Shown here: positions 1-8,904 of the stretch, in pieces
How positions within the stretch are numbered: position 1 is the first letter of the stretch
How the letters are laid out: each line of letters begins with the position of its first letter
NCBI GenBank assembly: GCA_919902965.1
Contig: CAKKSJ010000136.1
Span: 1-30,111, forward strand
Direction of reading: 5' to 3'
Origin: Burkholderiales bacterium
Lineage (GTDB): Bacteria > Pseudomonadota > Gammaproteobacteria > Burkholderiales > SG8-39
DNA: 30,111 bases
Position numbers and translations under genes: made by a program
Notes under the pieces: generated by a model
The model's input: the letters and a program-made list of their open reading frames with translations, nothing else
Database searches by the model: none
Told to the model about the DNA's origin: nothing

Positions 1-75
1 GCGGACAGTTTGAAACTGGCGCGGATCGGGCGCGGCATCTACTTTGCCCGCCGGCCGGGAACGCGCGTCACCCGC

Positions 76-981
76 TCAGCCCTTGACGGAATTCTTGAGC
101 TTGTCTTTGGAAAACTCGACAAAGCCGGACACCAGGCGCGAGCGAAATTTTTCCTTCGGATAGACCAGCGAAAGCGTACGCGTGAGTCTGGGTAAAAGCG
201 GCAGCGCCACCAGCACGCCCAGTTTCTTTTCCTTAGCCACGATGACCTTGGACATGATGGCAAAGCCAAGGCCGGTTTCCACCACGCCCTTGATCGCATC
301 CGGGCTGCCCAGTTCCATGACAATGTTTAACTTTTCCGCAGGGATTCCGGCCTGCTGGAAGTAAGCGTCGGTCACTGCGCGCGTACCCGAGCCGGGCTCA
401 CGGCTGATGTAAGCGTGCTGCGCCAGTTGCTTGGGCGTCACGGACTTGAGCCGCGCCAGCGGGTGCGCCGGAGAACACACGACCTGCAGCTCGTCTTCGC
501 AACAGTCCTCGGTGGACAGGCTGGGAAGATGCGAAGGCGCTTCGATCAAACCGATGTCGAGGCTGTGCGCCGCGACGCCGTGCTCGATGGTCTCGGAGTT
601 CGCCACAGTGAGCCGCGCCTTTACCCCCGGATAGGCGCTCTTGAACTCCCCCAGCACGCGCGGCAGCATGAATTCAGCAATGGTCATGCTCGCGCCAATC
701 AAGAGCAGTCCCTGAATCTCGCCAGTCAGTTCGCTCACGCGCGTATCGAGTTCCGCCGAAAGCGAGAGGATACGCTCAGCGTATTCCAGCACCACTTCGC
801 CCGCGGCAGTCAGCGAAATCTTGCCGTGCCCGCGGTCAAACAGGCGGGTATTGAAATGCTCCTCAAGCTGCTTGATCTGAAACGTGACGGCGGGCTGCGT
901 CATGAACAGCGTCTCGGCCGCCTTGGTGAAGCTGCTCTGCTTGGCCACCGCATGAAAAACCTGCAACCTTCTGTCTGCCAT
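76..981 (-). CDS. LysR-family transcriptional regulator
   Basis: A 301-residue protein of normal LysR length. Residues 2-60 form the winged helix-turn-helix (SFTKAAETLFMTQPAVTFQIKQLE core, read here in parts: FTKAAETLF, TQPAVTFQI, LFDRG). Residues about 90-290 look like the periplasmic-binding-protein-like effector domain. It is divergent from the lplT-type gene at 1144, and LysR regulators often control the divergent neighbour, but nothing else in the sequence names the target. The ATG at 981 has AGGAT just upstream, spaced rather tightly. The domain organisation resembles CysL/YeiE/CbbR-like regulators; the effector is unknown. Confidence 0.9.
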   Translation of the reverse strand: MADRRLQVFHAVAKQSSFTKAAETLFMTQPAVTFQIKQLEEHFNTRLFDRGHGKISLTAAGEVVLEYAERILSLSAELDTRVSELTGEIQGLLLIGASMTIAEFMLPRVLGEFKSAYPGVKARLTVANSETIEHGVAAHSLDIGLIEAPSHLPSLSTEDCCEDELQVVCSPAHPLARLKSVTPKQLAQHAYISREPGSGTRAVTDAYFQQAGIPAEKLNIVMELGSPDAIKGVVETGLGFAIMSKVIVAKEKKLGVLVALPLLPRLTRTLSLVYPKEKFRSRLVSGFVEFSKDKLKNSVKG

Positions 982-1091
982 ATCCTGCCCGCCCGATCAA
1001 ATGTTTGCTGTATTATCCCTGCTTATTCAACCATAAATTGCTACACAAGAACAGCTGATGAGCATTTTTCCGCTTCCGCGCCGCGCCGTGG

Positions 1092-1097
1092 TATAAA
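1092..1097 (+). promoter_or_regulatory. Possible extended -10 for the lplT-type gene
   Basis: TGGTATAAA at 1089-1097 lies 46 bp before the ATG at 1144 and looks like an extended -10 (TG-N-TATAAA). There is no convincing -35 at 16-18 bp, so the call rests on the -10 alone. The AT-rich stretch 1000-1060 between the two divergent genes is where a LysR site would be expected. Confidence 0.3.
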
Positions 1098-1143
1098 GCG
1101 GCCTGCCTCCAATTACAACAGCAGATTCAACCATTTCCCATAG

Positions 1144-2439
1144 ATGAACCGCGGTTTCTACACCGTCATGGCGGCGCAGTTTTTTTCGTCGCTGGCGGAC
1201 AACGCCCTGCTTATCGCGGCGATCGCGCTGCTGATCAATCTGCAGGGCCCGGCGTGGATGACGCCGCTGCTGAAATTCTTCTTCACCGTCTCCTATGTGG
1301 TGCTTGCGGCATTTGTCGGCACCTTTGCCGACTCCATGCCCAAGGGCAAGGTGATGTTCATCACCAACACCGTCAAGATCGCCGGCTGCGCGCTGATGTT
1401 CTTTTACGATTATCCTGCGCCGCTGGGAATCAGCCCTCACTTCGTCGTGCTGGCATCCTACGCGGTGGTCGGCCTGGGCGCGGCGGCCTACTCCCCGGCC
1501 AAGTACGGCATCCTCACCGAGATGCTGCCGCCGCGGCAGCTGGTAATCGCGAATGGCTGGATCGAAGGCCTGACGGTCGCATCCATCATCATCGGCACCA
1601 TGCTCGGCGGCGCACTCATCACGTCGAAAGTCTCCTCCTTATTGCTGTCGATCAACCTGCCCGGCATCGAAACCGGCATAGATACGCCGCCGGAAGCAGC
1701 GATTCTGGTGATCTCACTGCTCTATCTCATCGCCGCGGCATTCAACCTGCGCATCCCCGATACCGGCGCGCGCTACCACCATCAGCCGCGCAATCCCATC
1801 GTCATGGTCAGGGATTTCGCCGAATGCTTTGTCACCTTATGGCGCGACAAGCTTGGGCAGATTTCGCTTGCGGTCACAACGCTGTTCTGGGGCACCGGCG
1901 CCACACTGCAGTTCATCGTTCTCAGGTGGGCCGAACGCAGCCTGGAAATGCCCCTGAGCAAGGGCGCGATTCTGCAGGGCGTCGTTGCGGTGGGTGTTGC
2001 GCTCGGAGCAGTGCTTGCCGGTCGCCTGGTGCCGCTGAAGAAGTCTTTGCAGGTGCTGCCGGTCGGCGTGGCCATGGGCTTCGCCGTCATGTCGCTGATG
2101 TTCGTCACCTGGATGCCGCTGGTCTATTTCCTGCTCATTCTGGTCGGGGCGCTGGCCGGCTTCTTCGTCGTCCCGATGAACGCGCTGCTGCAGCACCGCG
2201 GCCATGTGCTGCTGTCTGCCGGACATTCGATCGCAGTGCAGAACTTCAATGAAAACCTGAATATCCTGCTGATGCTGGCGCTGTATGCGCTCATGATCCG
2301 CGCGGATTTCGGCATCGATACCATCATCGTCCTGTTCGGCACGTTCGTGTCGCTGACCATGCTGCTGGTGATCAGGTTGCACAAACACAACCAGAGCCGG
2401 GAAGACTCGCTGCATCTCATCGGTATGGAAAAACACTAA
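1144..2439 (+). CDS. lplT: LplT-type lysophospholipid transporter (MFS)
   Basis: A 431-residue major facilitator protein with about 11-12 hydrophobic segments over its whole length. The N-terminus (FYTVMAAQFFSSLADNALLIAA) and the GLGAAAYSPAKYGIL stretch are typical of LplT, which flips lysophosphatidylethanolamine and related lysolipids across the inner membrane for reacylation. In enterobacteria lplT sits next to aas, which encodes the acyltransferase/acyl-ACP synthetase. Here no aas adjoins it, although a separate ligase-acyltransferase pair is found at 15450-18375. It is divergent from the LysR gene and convergent with the ccm operon. Confidence 0.85.
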   Translation: MNRGFYTVMAAQFFSSLADNALLIAAIALLINLQGPAWMTPLLKFFFTVSYVVLAAFVGTFADSMPKGKVMFITNTVKIAGCALMFFYDYPAPLGISPHFVVLASYAVVGLGAAAYSPAKYGILTEMLPPRQLVIANGWIEGLTVASIIIGTMLGGALITSKVSSLLLSINLPGIETGIDTPPEAAILVISLLYLIAAAFNLRIPDTGARYHHQPRNPIVMVRDFAECFVTLWRDKLGQISLAVTTLFWGTGATLQFIVLRWAERSLEMPLSKGAILQGVVAVGVALGAVLAGRLVPLKKSLQVLPVGVAMGFAVMSLMFVTWMPLVYFLLILVGALAGFFVVPMNALLQHRGHVLLSAGHSIAVQNFNENLNILLMLALYALMIRADFGIDTIIVLFGTFVSLTMLLVIRLHKHNQSREDSLHLIGMEKH

Positions 2440-2471
2440 GCCCTGCCCAGGTCCATAAGCTGAGCAGGGCT
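2439..2471. terminator. Inverted repeat between convergent lplT and ccmI
   Basis: AGCCCTGC (2439-2446) pairs with GCAGGGCT (2464-2471), a perfect 8-bp stem around a 17-nt loop, starting at the last base of the lplT stop codon. Being between convergent genes it could end transcription from both sides, but there is no clear U-tract, only a mildly T-rich stretch to the right. Confidence 0.45.
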
Positions 2472-2551
2472 ACTCCTTATTCCTGGTATTTGTGCGGCAC
2501 CGGCCAATCCCCCGTCGCGCCGCGATGCAGTCTGCGCAGCTCGCGCCGCGC

Positions 2552-3841
2552 CTACTTGACCTCTTTCGCGATCTCGACGCTCAAGCCCGTCGTTCCCGGG
2601 TGCACCGGCTTGCTCACCCCCTCCAGATCGCCCGCTTGCGGCAGCACGTTGCCGGATTTGGATATGCGCGCAGCCACCACTACCTCGGTGAAATCGGAAA
2701 GTTTTGCCGCGGAACTCATTGCCATCGAGTCATCGAAGGAGAACTTGAACGGCAGATCCTTCACCTTCATACGCAGCGCGGCAAGCGGCATGCGCGAACC
2801 CTGCGCCGGCCGCGCCAGCACAAACACCACATCTTCCGGCGCGGCGCGCGCGGCAAGCGCCGATGCCAGCGTGATGGTTCCGCTAAGACGCGCGTCCTTG
2901 ACGGCGGCAGCAGCCGGCGCGTCCGGCGATTTTGCCTTGCCGCCCGGCGCGGCTTTGGCCATGGCCGCCGGCGAACTCGGCGCCCCGCCCTGCTTGTCCT
3001 CGGCTTCCTTGATGCTGGCGCGGACCGAATTGCCGATCTCCGAATCCGGCGGCAACAGCGGCAATATGCGCTTCCAATATTCGGCTGCCTTGGCGAAATC
3101 CTGTTTTTCGAACTCCGCCGATCCGGCGAGAGCCAGCGCCTTGAAATTCTTGCCATCCGCTTTCAGCGCCCGCTGGATCAACTCTTCCGGCTTGCCCTTC
3201 AGGGTTTTCCCCTGCGCCATGGCGAGGCTGTCGGCGTAATCGGCCAGCAGCTGCGCGTTCGCCGGAAACCTGGCCTCTGCCTTGGCGTAGGCGTCTGCCG
3301 CATCTTTGAAGCGCCCAAGAGCGGTGTAGGTGCGCGCGAGCATGACCCAGCCTTCCACATTGTCCGGATCGGCCTCGAGCCGCTGCGCCAGAGTCACAAC
3401 CATGGATTCGATCTGCCCCTGCGACAGTTCGTGCGGCGATTCCTGCGTCTGTGACGCGCTCGCCCGGCTCGGATTCAAGCCCTGCGGACTGCCCAGTACC
3501 AGGTAGATCGCCACTGTAGCAATCGGAACCGCGAGCGCGACGACGACCGCTGCCGCCGCGGAGCGCGCGACGGGCACGGCTTTGCCGACTTCAGCCGCGC
3601 CGCTGTCTTCCAGCAATCCGCGCTGCAGGTCGGCGCGTGCCGCCTCCCACTGTTCCTGATCGATGCTGCCCGCCGCGAGGTCGGCGTCGAGTTCGGCCAG
3701 CTGGTCGCGGAACACCGACAAACTGGACGCCTCGCGCGATACCGAAGCCGCGTCCTTGCTGCGGTTGCGCATCAACGGGGCGACCAGGATTACGAGCGCC
3801 AGCGTGGTAAGCAGCGCCGCATACACCCAGAACAAGGTCAT
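2552..3841 (-). CDS. ccmI: Cytochrome c biogenesis protein CcmI
   Basis: A 429-residue membrane-anchored chaperone for apocytochrome c, presenting it to the CcmF/H haem-lyase complex. TM1 is at about residues 4-23, then a cytoplasmic loop (FRDQLAELDADLAAGSI is the usual CcmI signature), TM2 at about 97-117, TPR repeats at about 145-280 (WVMLARTYTALGRF, ALALAGSAEFEKQDF), an Ala/Pro-rich linker at 285-315 and a C-terminal periplasmic domain. The start at 3841 gives MTLFWVY and an ATGA overlap with ccmH. An upstream in-frame extension would run back into ccmH and is rejected. Last gene of the ccm operon. Confidence 0.92.
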   Translation of the reverse strand: MTLFWVYAALLTTLALVILVAPLMRNRSKDAASVSREASSLSVFRDQLAELDADLAAGSIDQEQWEAARADLQRGLLEDSGAAEVGKAVPVARSAAAAVVVALAVPIATVAIYLVLGSPQGLNPSRASASQTQESPHELSQGQIESMVVTLAQRLEADPDNVEGWVMLARTYTALGRFKDAADAYAKAEARFPANAQLLADYADSLAMAQGKTLKGKPEELIQRALKADGKNFKALALAGSAEFEKQDFAKAAEYWKRILPLLPPDSEIGNSVRASIKEAEDKQGGAPSSPAAMAKAAPGGKAKSPDAPAAAAVKDARLSGTITLASALAARAAPEDVVFVLARPAQGSRMPLAALRMKVKDLPFKFSFDDSMAMSSAAKLSDFTEVVVAARISKSGNVLPQAGDLEGVSKPVHPGTTGLSVEIAKEVK

Positions 3842-4311
3842 GTGCGCTCCTCGGGCGCATCGAGCAGGGAGCGCACGCGCGCCTGCTCTGCCTCGGTCAG
3901 CGCTTGCGCCGGAGCGGACCGGCGCCGCTGCATGATGTAATAGAACAATCCCGCCAGCGCCGCGAGCAGCAGCGCGAACGGTCCGACCCACAGCGGCAGC
4001 GTGGTCGCCTTCACCGGCGGCCGGTAAAGAACGAAATCACCGTAGCGGGCCACCATGTACTCGATAATTTTTTCCTCGCTTTCGCCCTGTTTCAGTTTTT
4101 CTCTAACCTGATTCTTAAGGTCGATGGCGAGCTCGGCGTTCGAATCAGCGATAGTCTGGTTCTGACACACCAGGCAGCGCAGTTCCGAGGCGAGCGCCAT
4201 GACGCGCTTTTCCAGCACGGGATCGGCTGCGACTGTCGGCGCTTCCTTGGCGAAGACCGAACCGGCGAGGATGAGCCCAAGCAACAGGGCCAGCAGTTTA
4301 CCCATTTCCAT
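3838..4311 (-). CDS. ccmH: Cytochrome c maturation protein CcmH (thioredoxin-like haem lyase subunit)
   Basis: 157 residues: signal peptide 1-21, the LRCLVC motif (Cys46, Cys49) in the three-helix periplasmic domain, and one C-terminal TM at about 106-128 followed by a basic tail. It reduces or holds the apocytochrome CXXCH thiols for haem attachment. This is the short CcmH/CcmL form; the TPR part is the separate ccmI. The AAGGAG at 4316-4321 serves either the ATG at 4311 or the one at 4305 (MGKL). It overlaps the end of ccmG by 14 nt and ccmI by 4 nt, so translation is probably coupled. Confidence 0.93.
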   Translation of the reverse strand: MEMGKLLALLLGLILAGSVFAKEAPTVAADPVLEKRVMALASELRCLVCQNQTIADSNAELAIDLKNQVREKLKQGESEEKIIEYMVARYGDFVLYRPPVKATTLPLWVGPFALLLAALAGLFYYIMQRRRSAPAQALTEAEQARVRSLLDAPEERT

Positions 4312-4834
4312 TCAACTCCTTTACCAGCGGCAGAATTTTGTCGCGCACGATTTCCGGGGTGACAATGCCGATGCGCTTATAGCGAATCACACCGGCCTTG
4401 TCGATGACATAGGTTTCGGGAACGCCGTAGACGCCGTAATCGATGCCGATGCGGCCGTCCCGGTCGTAGGCGGAAACCTTATAGGGATTGCCGAAGCGCG
4501 CCAGCCAGGCGATGCCATCGGCGCGCTCGTCCTTGTAGTTGAGGCCGTAGATCGGCACCGCGCCGCTGCGGGCCAGTTCCATCAGGTTGGGATGTTCCTC
4601 GCGGCAGGCCACGCACCAGGACGCAAACACATTCAACATCCACACCTTTCCCAACATTTCTTTCTGGGAAATAGTCTTGTCCGGTTCGTGCAACTGCGGC
4701 AACACGAACGGCGGCGCCGGCTTGTCGATAAGCGGCGAGGGCACTTCGCGCGGATTCAGGTTCAGGCCTACGCCCAGGAACACCACCATGACCGCGAACA
4801 CCACCAGCGGAATCAGAAAACGCGCACGCAGCAT
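4298..4834 (-). CDS. ccmG: CcmG/DsbE thiol:disulfide interchange protein
   Basis: 178-residue membrane-anchored periplasmic thioredoxin. N-terminal TM at about residues 6-23, then the thioredoxin fold with the active site WCVAC (Cys74, Cys77) and the cis-proline in GVPET (Pro139). It passes electrons from DsbD to CcmH or the apocytochrome. The ATG at 4834 gives MLRARFLIPL, the normal DsbE start; a longer in-frame extension upstream overlaps ccmF and is not credible. Two bases separate it from ccmF. Confidence 0.94.
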   Translation of the reverse strand: MLRARFLIPLVVFAVMVVFLGVGLNLNPREVPSPLIDKPAPPFVLPQLHEPDKTISQKEMLGKVWMLNVFASWCVACREEHPNLMELARSGAVPIYGLNYKDERADGIAWLARFGNPYKVSAYDRDGRIGIDYGVYGVPETYVIDKAGVIRYKRIGIVTPEIVRDKILPLVKELNGNG

Positions 4835-4836
4835 GG

Positions 4837-6828
4837 CTAAGCCGCTGCTGAGGGTTTGAGGCCTGCGGCGGCGCTCGTCTGCGCCGTAGCCGCGCGTGTC
4901 TTGACGCGATAGCGCCGGTCGATGACTGCGAGCAATCCGCCAAATCCCATCAACAGGCAACCGCTCCAGATCCAGCTGATAAAGGGCTTGTAATAAAGGC
5001 GCACGATCCAGACGTTCTTGCCTATCGGTTCGCCCAGCGCAACATACAGATGGCGCGTCATGCCATAGTCGATGGAAGCCTCGGTCATGGGCATGTTCTG
5101 CACGGTGTACAGGCGCTTTTCCGGGCGCATTGTCGCCACCGGGCTGCCGTCCCGGGTGATTTCGATGGTGCCGCGCGTTGCCGTGTAATTCGGTCCCTTT
5201 ACGTCCTTGATGTCGACCAGCCTGAAAGCGTAGCCGGCGAGATGCGAAGTATCGCCGACTTCCATGCGCACGTCGGTTTCGACTTCGTAGCCCTTCACCA
5301 GAGTCACGCCAACGACGAATACCGCCACGCCGATGTGCGCAATGAGCATGCCGTAGTAGCTGCGCGGCAATAGCGCCAGTCGCGCACCGATCCGCCCTTT
5401 CGGTGCGTTGGCCAGTTGCCCCCTGAGGCTGACCAGGCTCGAGGCGACGATCCACGTCGCCAGCAGCATGCCGAATCCGATCATGGGGCTCCAGCGCCCC
5501 ATGACGAGCGGCACAATGATCGCGGCGGCGAAACTCACCGCCAGAGCCCAGCGCAGGCGCAGCGCAAGCTCGGGCATGCTTGCCTGCTTCCAACGCGCCA
5601 GCGGCCCGACACCCATCAGAAACAGCGCCGGTGCCATCAGCGGCACAAACACCGATTCGAAATACGGCGGACCGACGGAGATCTTGCCCAGTCCCAGCGC
5701 GTCCAGGATCAGGGGATAGAGCGTGCCCAGCAGGACCGCGCCCGCGGCAACCAGCAGCAGCGCGTTATTGGTGAGCAGCATCGATTCGCGCGAGACCAGC
5801 GCAAAGCGCCCGCCCAGGCCCACCCTGGAAGCGCGCCAGGCGAACAGCGCGAGCGAAGAGCCCACGACCAGGGCCAGAAAGATGAGGATGAATATGCCGC
5901 GCTTGGGGTCGGTGGCGAACGCATGCACCGATGTAAGCACGCCGGAGCGCACCAGGAAGGTTCCCAGCAGGCTCAGCGAAAAGGCGAGGATGGCGAGAAA
6001 TACCGTCCAGATCCGGAACGCGCCGCGCTTCTCGGTCACTGCCAGCGAGTGTATCAGCGCCGTGCCCACCAGCCAGGGCATGAACGAGGCGTTCTCCACC
6101 GGATCCCAGAACCACCAGCCGCCCCAGCCCAACTCATAGTAGGCCCAGTAGCTGCCCAGCGCGATGCCCAGCGTGAGAAACATCCAGGCAACCGTGGTCC
6201 AGGGACGCGACCAGCGCGCCCAGGCTGCGTCCAGCCGCCCGTCGATCAGTGCCGCCATGGAAAACGCAAACGCAACCGAAAAACCGACGTAACCCATGTA
6301 GAGCATGGGCGGGTGAAACACCATACCCGGATCCTGCAGCAGGGGGTTGAGGTCGCGCCCGTCCGCAGCCGCAGGCAGCAGTCGATCGAAGGGGTTGGAG
6401 GCAAACAGCATGAACACGTGGAAGCCGACGCTGATCAAGCCCATGATGCCGAGCACGCGCGCCACCATCGCCTCGGGCAGGGTGCGGCTGAATATGCTCA
6501 CGGCGAACATCCACAGGCCCAGCATCAGGGTCCACAGCAGCAGCGAGCCCTCGTGCCCGCCCCACACTCCCGCGACGCGATACTCGAGCGGCAGGCGAGA
6601 ATTGGAGTGCTGCGCAACATAGGTCACCGAAAAATCATTGGTCACGAATGCGTAGGTGAGGCAGCCAAAGGCGAAAGCGATGAACAGGAATTGTCCCTGC
6701 GCCGCTGTCCGCCCCACCGCCATCCAGGCGGCGTTGCCGCGCGCCGCGCCTATCAGCGGCAGGGTGCTTTGCACCAGCGCGATGCAAAGCGTGAGGATTA
6801 CGGCGAAATTACCGAGTTCCGGAGCCAT
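4837..6828 (-). CDS. ccmF: Haem lyase subunit CcmF
   Basis: A 663-residue polytopic inner-membrane protein of usual CcmF length with some 14-15 hydrophobic segments. The haem-handling WGGWWFWDPVENA signature is at 235-247, FHPPMLYMGY at 171-180, and a large periplasmic domain near the C-terminus precedes a last TM. It takes haem from holo-CcmE and, with CcmH and CcmI, ligates it to apocytochrome c. Its start ATG shares one base with the ccmE stop (TAATG), indicating coupled translation. Confidence 0.96.
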   Translation of the reverse strand: MAPELGNFAVILTLCIALVQSTLPLIGAARGNAAWMAVGRTAAQGQFLFIAFAFGCLTYAFVTNDFSVTYVAQHSNSRLPLEYRVAGVWGGHEGSLLLWTLMLGLWMFAVSIFSRTLPEAMVARVLGIMGLISVGFHVFMLFASNPFDRLLPAAADGRDLNPLLQDPGMVFHPPMLYMGYVGFSVAFAFSMAALIDGRLDAAWARWSRPWTTVAWMFLTLGIALGSYWAYYELGWGGWWFWDPVENASFMPWLVGTALIHSLAVTEKRGAFRIWTVFLAILAFSLSLLGTFLVRSGVLTSVHAFATDPKRGIFILIFLALVVGSSLALFAWRASRVGLGGRFALVSRESMLLTNNALLLVAAGAVLLGTLYPLILDALGLGKISVGPPYFESVFVPLMAPALFLMGVGPLARWKQASMPELALRLRWALAVSFAAAIIVPLVMGRWSPMIGFGMLLATWIVASSLVSLRGQLANAPKGRIGARLALLPRSYYGMLIAHIGVAVFVVGVTLVKGYEVETDVRMEVGDTSHLAGYAFRLVDIKDVKGPNYTATRGTIEITRDGSPVATMRPEKRLYTVQNMPMTEASIDYGMTRHLYVALGEPIGKNVWIVRLYYKPFISWIWSGCLLMGFGGLLAVIDRRYRVKTRAATAQTSAAAGLKPSAAA

Positions 6829-7298
6829 TATTTTCCTTTTTCCACGGCCGCCATCGACTCTGCGGCCTTCTTGGCGGTTGCCTGGTTGAGCGCATCCTGG
6901 GCCGCCGGCGGCATGTAATTTTCGTCGTGCTTTGCCAGCACCTCTTCGGCTTTGAAGGTTCCGTCGAGGCCAATCTTTCCCTGGGTCACCACGCCTTTGC
7001 CCTCCTTGAACAGGTCGGGCAGTATGCCGCGGTAGGTTACCGGTATGCTCTTGGCGGTGTCAGTCACCACGAATTTCACGCTGACCCCGTCGGCCTCGCG
7101 TTTCACGCTGCCTTTTTCCACCAGGCCGCCAATGCGAAAGCTCTTGCCCACCGGCGCCTCATTGGCGGCAACCTGGGTGGGCGTATAAAAGAACACCAGG
7201 TTTTTCTGAAAAGCCGAAAGCACCAGCATGGCTGAAAGCGCCAGCCCGGCCACACCGACTCCGACCAGAACAAAGCGTTTATGTCTAGGTTTCATCAT
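6828..7298 (-). CDS. ccmE: Haem chaperone CcmE
   Basis: 156 residues: basic cytoplasmic start, one TM (about 9-28), then the OB-fold periplasmic domain. The covalent haem-binding His is His124 in LAKHDENYMP, with axial Tyr128, matching the H-x-x-x-Y form of the family. It carries haem from the CcmABCD complex to CcmF. It overlaps ccmD by 14 nt and ccmF by 1 nt. Confidence 0.96.
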   Translation of the reverse strand: MMKPRHKRFVLVGVGVAGLALSAMLVLSAFQKNLVFFYTPTQVAANEAPVGKSFRIGGLVEKGSVKREADGVSVKFVVTDTAKSIPVTYRGILPDLFKEGKGVVTQGKIGLDGTFKAEEVLAKHDENYMPPAAQDALNQATAKKAAESMAAVEKGK

Positions 7299-7470
7299 TC
7301 CTCCTGCGTGCCGCGTAATATTTGGCGAGTTGCTCGATTACGCCGCGCCGGCGCATGACCAGCGCCACGATCTCGGCGACCAGCACGACCAGGGTAACGG
7401 CATACGAGCCCCAGACGTAGAGCCCATAGCCGCCCATGGCGAAAAAATTCTGCCAGCTTCCCCAGTTCAT
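7285..7470 (-). CDS. ccmD: Haem exporter accessory protein CcmD
   Basis: A 61-residue single-pass protein (TM about residues 20-40) with a positively charged, Arg-rich C-terminus (RRRGVIEQ, YYAARRR), as in CcmD, which stabilises CcmABC and helps release holo-CcmE. GGYGLYVWGSY is the usual family signature. Overlaps: ATGA with ccmC and 14 nt with ccmE. Confidence 0.9.
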   Translation of the reverse strand: MNWGSWQNFFAMGGYGLYVWGSYAVTLVVLVAEIVALVMRRRGVIEQLAKYYAARRRNDET

Positions 7471-8219
7471 GTTTGTCCGCCTATTTCCGCCGCTACCCAG
7501 TCGGTATGGCGTTCGCGTTCGAGAATCACGCAGCGCGTCCGCGCCAGCGTGGCGGCGATACTATACATCCAAAAACCCAGCGCCATGATCAGCATGCCGA
7601 GCAGCATCGTCTTGGCCATCGTCGGCGCGCCGGTCATGCTCACCGAGGCGCCCTGATGCAGCGTGCTCCACCATTTGACTGAAAAATAAATAATCGGAAT
7701 ATTGATCACGCCGACCAGCGCCAGCACTGCGCCGGCCTTGTCTGCGCGGCGCTGATCGTCGATCGCAGCCTGCAATGCCATGAAGCCGATATACAGGAAC
7801 AGCAGGATCAACTCGGAAGTCAGGCGCGCGTCCCACACCCACCAGGTGCCCCAGGTGGGCTTGCCCCACAATGCGCCGGTCCACAGCGCAATGAAAGTGA
7901 ACAGCGCGCCCGTCGGGGCGAGCGCGGTCGCTACCATGGAGGACAGGCGCGTATTGAGCACCAATCCGACACCCGACCAGAAACCCATCACCAGATACAG
8001 AAACATCGACATCCAGGCCGCCGGCACATGGATGAAAATAATTCGGTAGGACTCGCCCTGCTGGGCATCCGTGGGAGCAAGGAAAAAACCGATGTAAAGA
8101 CCTGCCACGCACAGGATTGCGGCCAGCGCGGCGAACCACGGCTGCATTTTCCCCGCCAGCGGATAAAAACTCTGCGGCGAGGAAAAATAATACCAGCTGA
8201 ATTTTCCCGAATTGCCCAT
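7467..8219 (-). CDS. ccmC: Haem exporter/handling protein CcmC
   Basis: 250-residue six-TM protein of the haem-handling family. The tryptophan-rich WGTWWVWD lies at 123-130 and His64 (in FIHVPAAW) is one of the expected haem ligands. It loads haem onto CcmE. I start it at the ATG at 8219 (MGNSGKFSWYY); an in-frame upstream extension would overlap the end of ccmB. ccmB stops 16 nt upstream and the end overlaps ccmD by ATGA. Confidence 0.94.
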   Translation of the reverse strand: MGNSGKFSWYYFSSPQSFYPLAGKMQPWFAALAAILCVAGLYIGFFLAPTDAQQGESYRIIFIHVPAAWMSMFLYLVMGFWSGVGLVLNTRLSSMVATALAPTGALFTFIALWTGALWGKPTWGTWWVWDARLTSELILLFLYIGFMALQAAIDDQRRADKAGAVLALVGVINIPIIYFSVKWWSTLHQGASVSMTGAPTMAKTMLLGMLIMALGFWMYSIAATLARTRCVILERERHTDWVAAEIGGQT

Positions 8220-8235
8220 TGTTCCCGCTACTCCC

Positions 8236-8904
8236 TCATTCCATCGCGATGCGCAGCGCCGCAGCCGTCGCCCAGGGCGCGAGCACCAGTGCCAGCGCCA
8301 GGAAACCGCCGAGCAGCAGCAGGTGCGCTTCCGGTCCAGTGCCGGCCGCAACCGCAACTACCGAGCCGGCGCCGAAAATAAGCACCGGCACATAGAGCGG
8401 CAACACCAGCAGCGCCACCAGCACGCCGCTGCCACGCACGCCCAGAGTCAGCGCCGCGCCGACCGCGCCGATCAGGCTCAGCACGGGCGTACCGATCAGC
8501 AGCGACACGCACAGCACCACCAGCGCATCGCCGGGAAGATCGAACTGCAGGCCCAACAGCGGCGCAATCAGCACCAGCGGCAATCCCGACATCAGCCAAT
8601 GCGCCAATACCTTGCCCATCACCAACACCACCAGCGGCTCGCCCGCGAGCAGCATCTGTTCCAGCGTCCCGTCCTGGTGGTCGGGCGCGTACAAGCGCGC
8701 CAGCGACAGCATGCAGGCGAGCAGCGCGGCCACCCACAGCACCCCGGGCGCCATGCCGCGCAGCTGATTCGCTTCTGGACCGACACCGAGCGGAAATAAA
8801 CTTACCACTATGACGAAAAAAACCAGCGCATTGACCACGTCGCCCCGGCGCCGGAACGCAAGCAGCAGATCGCGCCGCAGCACCCACCCCAGGGCCCTGA
8901 TCAT
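8236..8904 (-). CDS. ccmB: Haem exporter permease CcmB
   Basis: 222-residue, six-TM permease partner of the CcmA ATPase. The N-terminal LRRDLLLAFRRRGDVVNALVFF stretch is characteristic of CcmB, as is the LLAGEPL/HQDGTLEQ loop (LYAPDHQDGTLEQ). Forms the CcmA2BCD ABC-type complex that releases holo-CcmE using ATP. The start overlaps the ccmA stop (ATGA). Confidence 0.94.
   Translation of the reverse strand: MIRALGWVLRRDLLLAFRRRGDVVNALVFFVIVVSLFPLGVGPEANQLRGMAPGVLWVAALLACMLSLARLYAPDHQDGTLEQMLLAGEPLVVLVMGKVLAHWLMSGLPLVLIAPLLGLQFDLPGDALVVLCVSLLIGTPVLSLIGAVGAALTLGVRGSGVLVALLVLPLYVPVLIFGAGSVVAVAAGTGPEAHLLLLGGFLALALVLAPWATAAALRIAME

Noticed and set aside
10..195. Short plus-strand frame at the left edge
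   Set aside because: Overlaps the LysR end; could be the tail of a gene cut by the window edge but has nothing to support it.
415..1143. 242-codon plus-strand frame over the LysR gene
   Set aside because: Antisense to a clear LysR gene and ends at the lplT start by chance.
5416..6918. 500-codon open frame on the plus strand
   Set aside because: It is antisense to ccmF, has low-complexity Arg/Gln/His-rich composition typical of a high-GC shadow frame, and has no recognisable domain.
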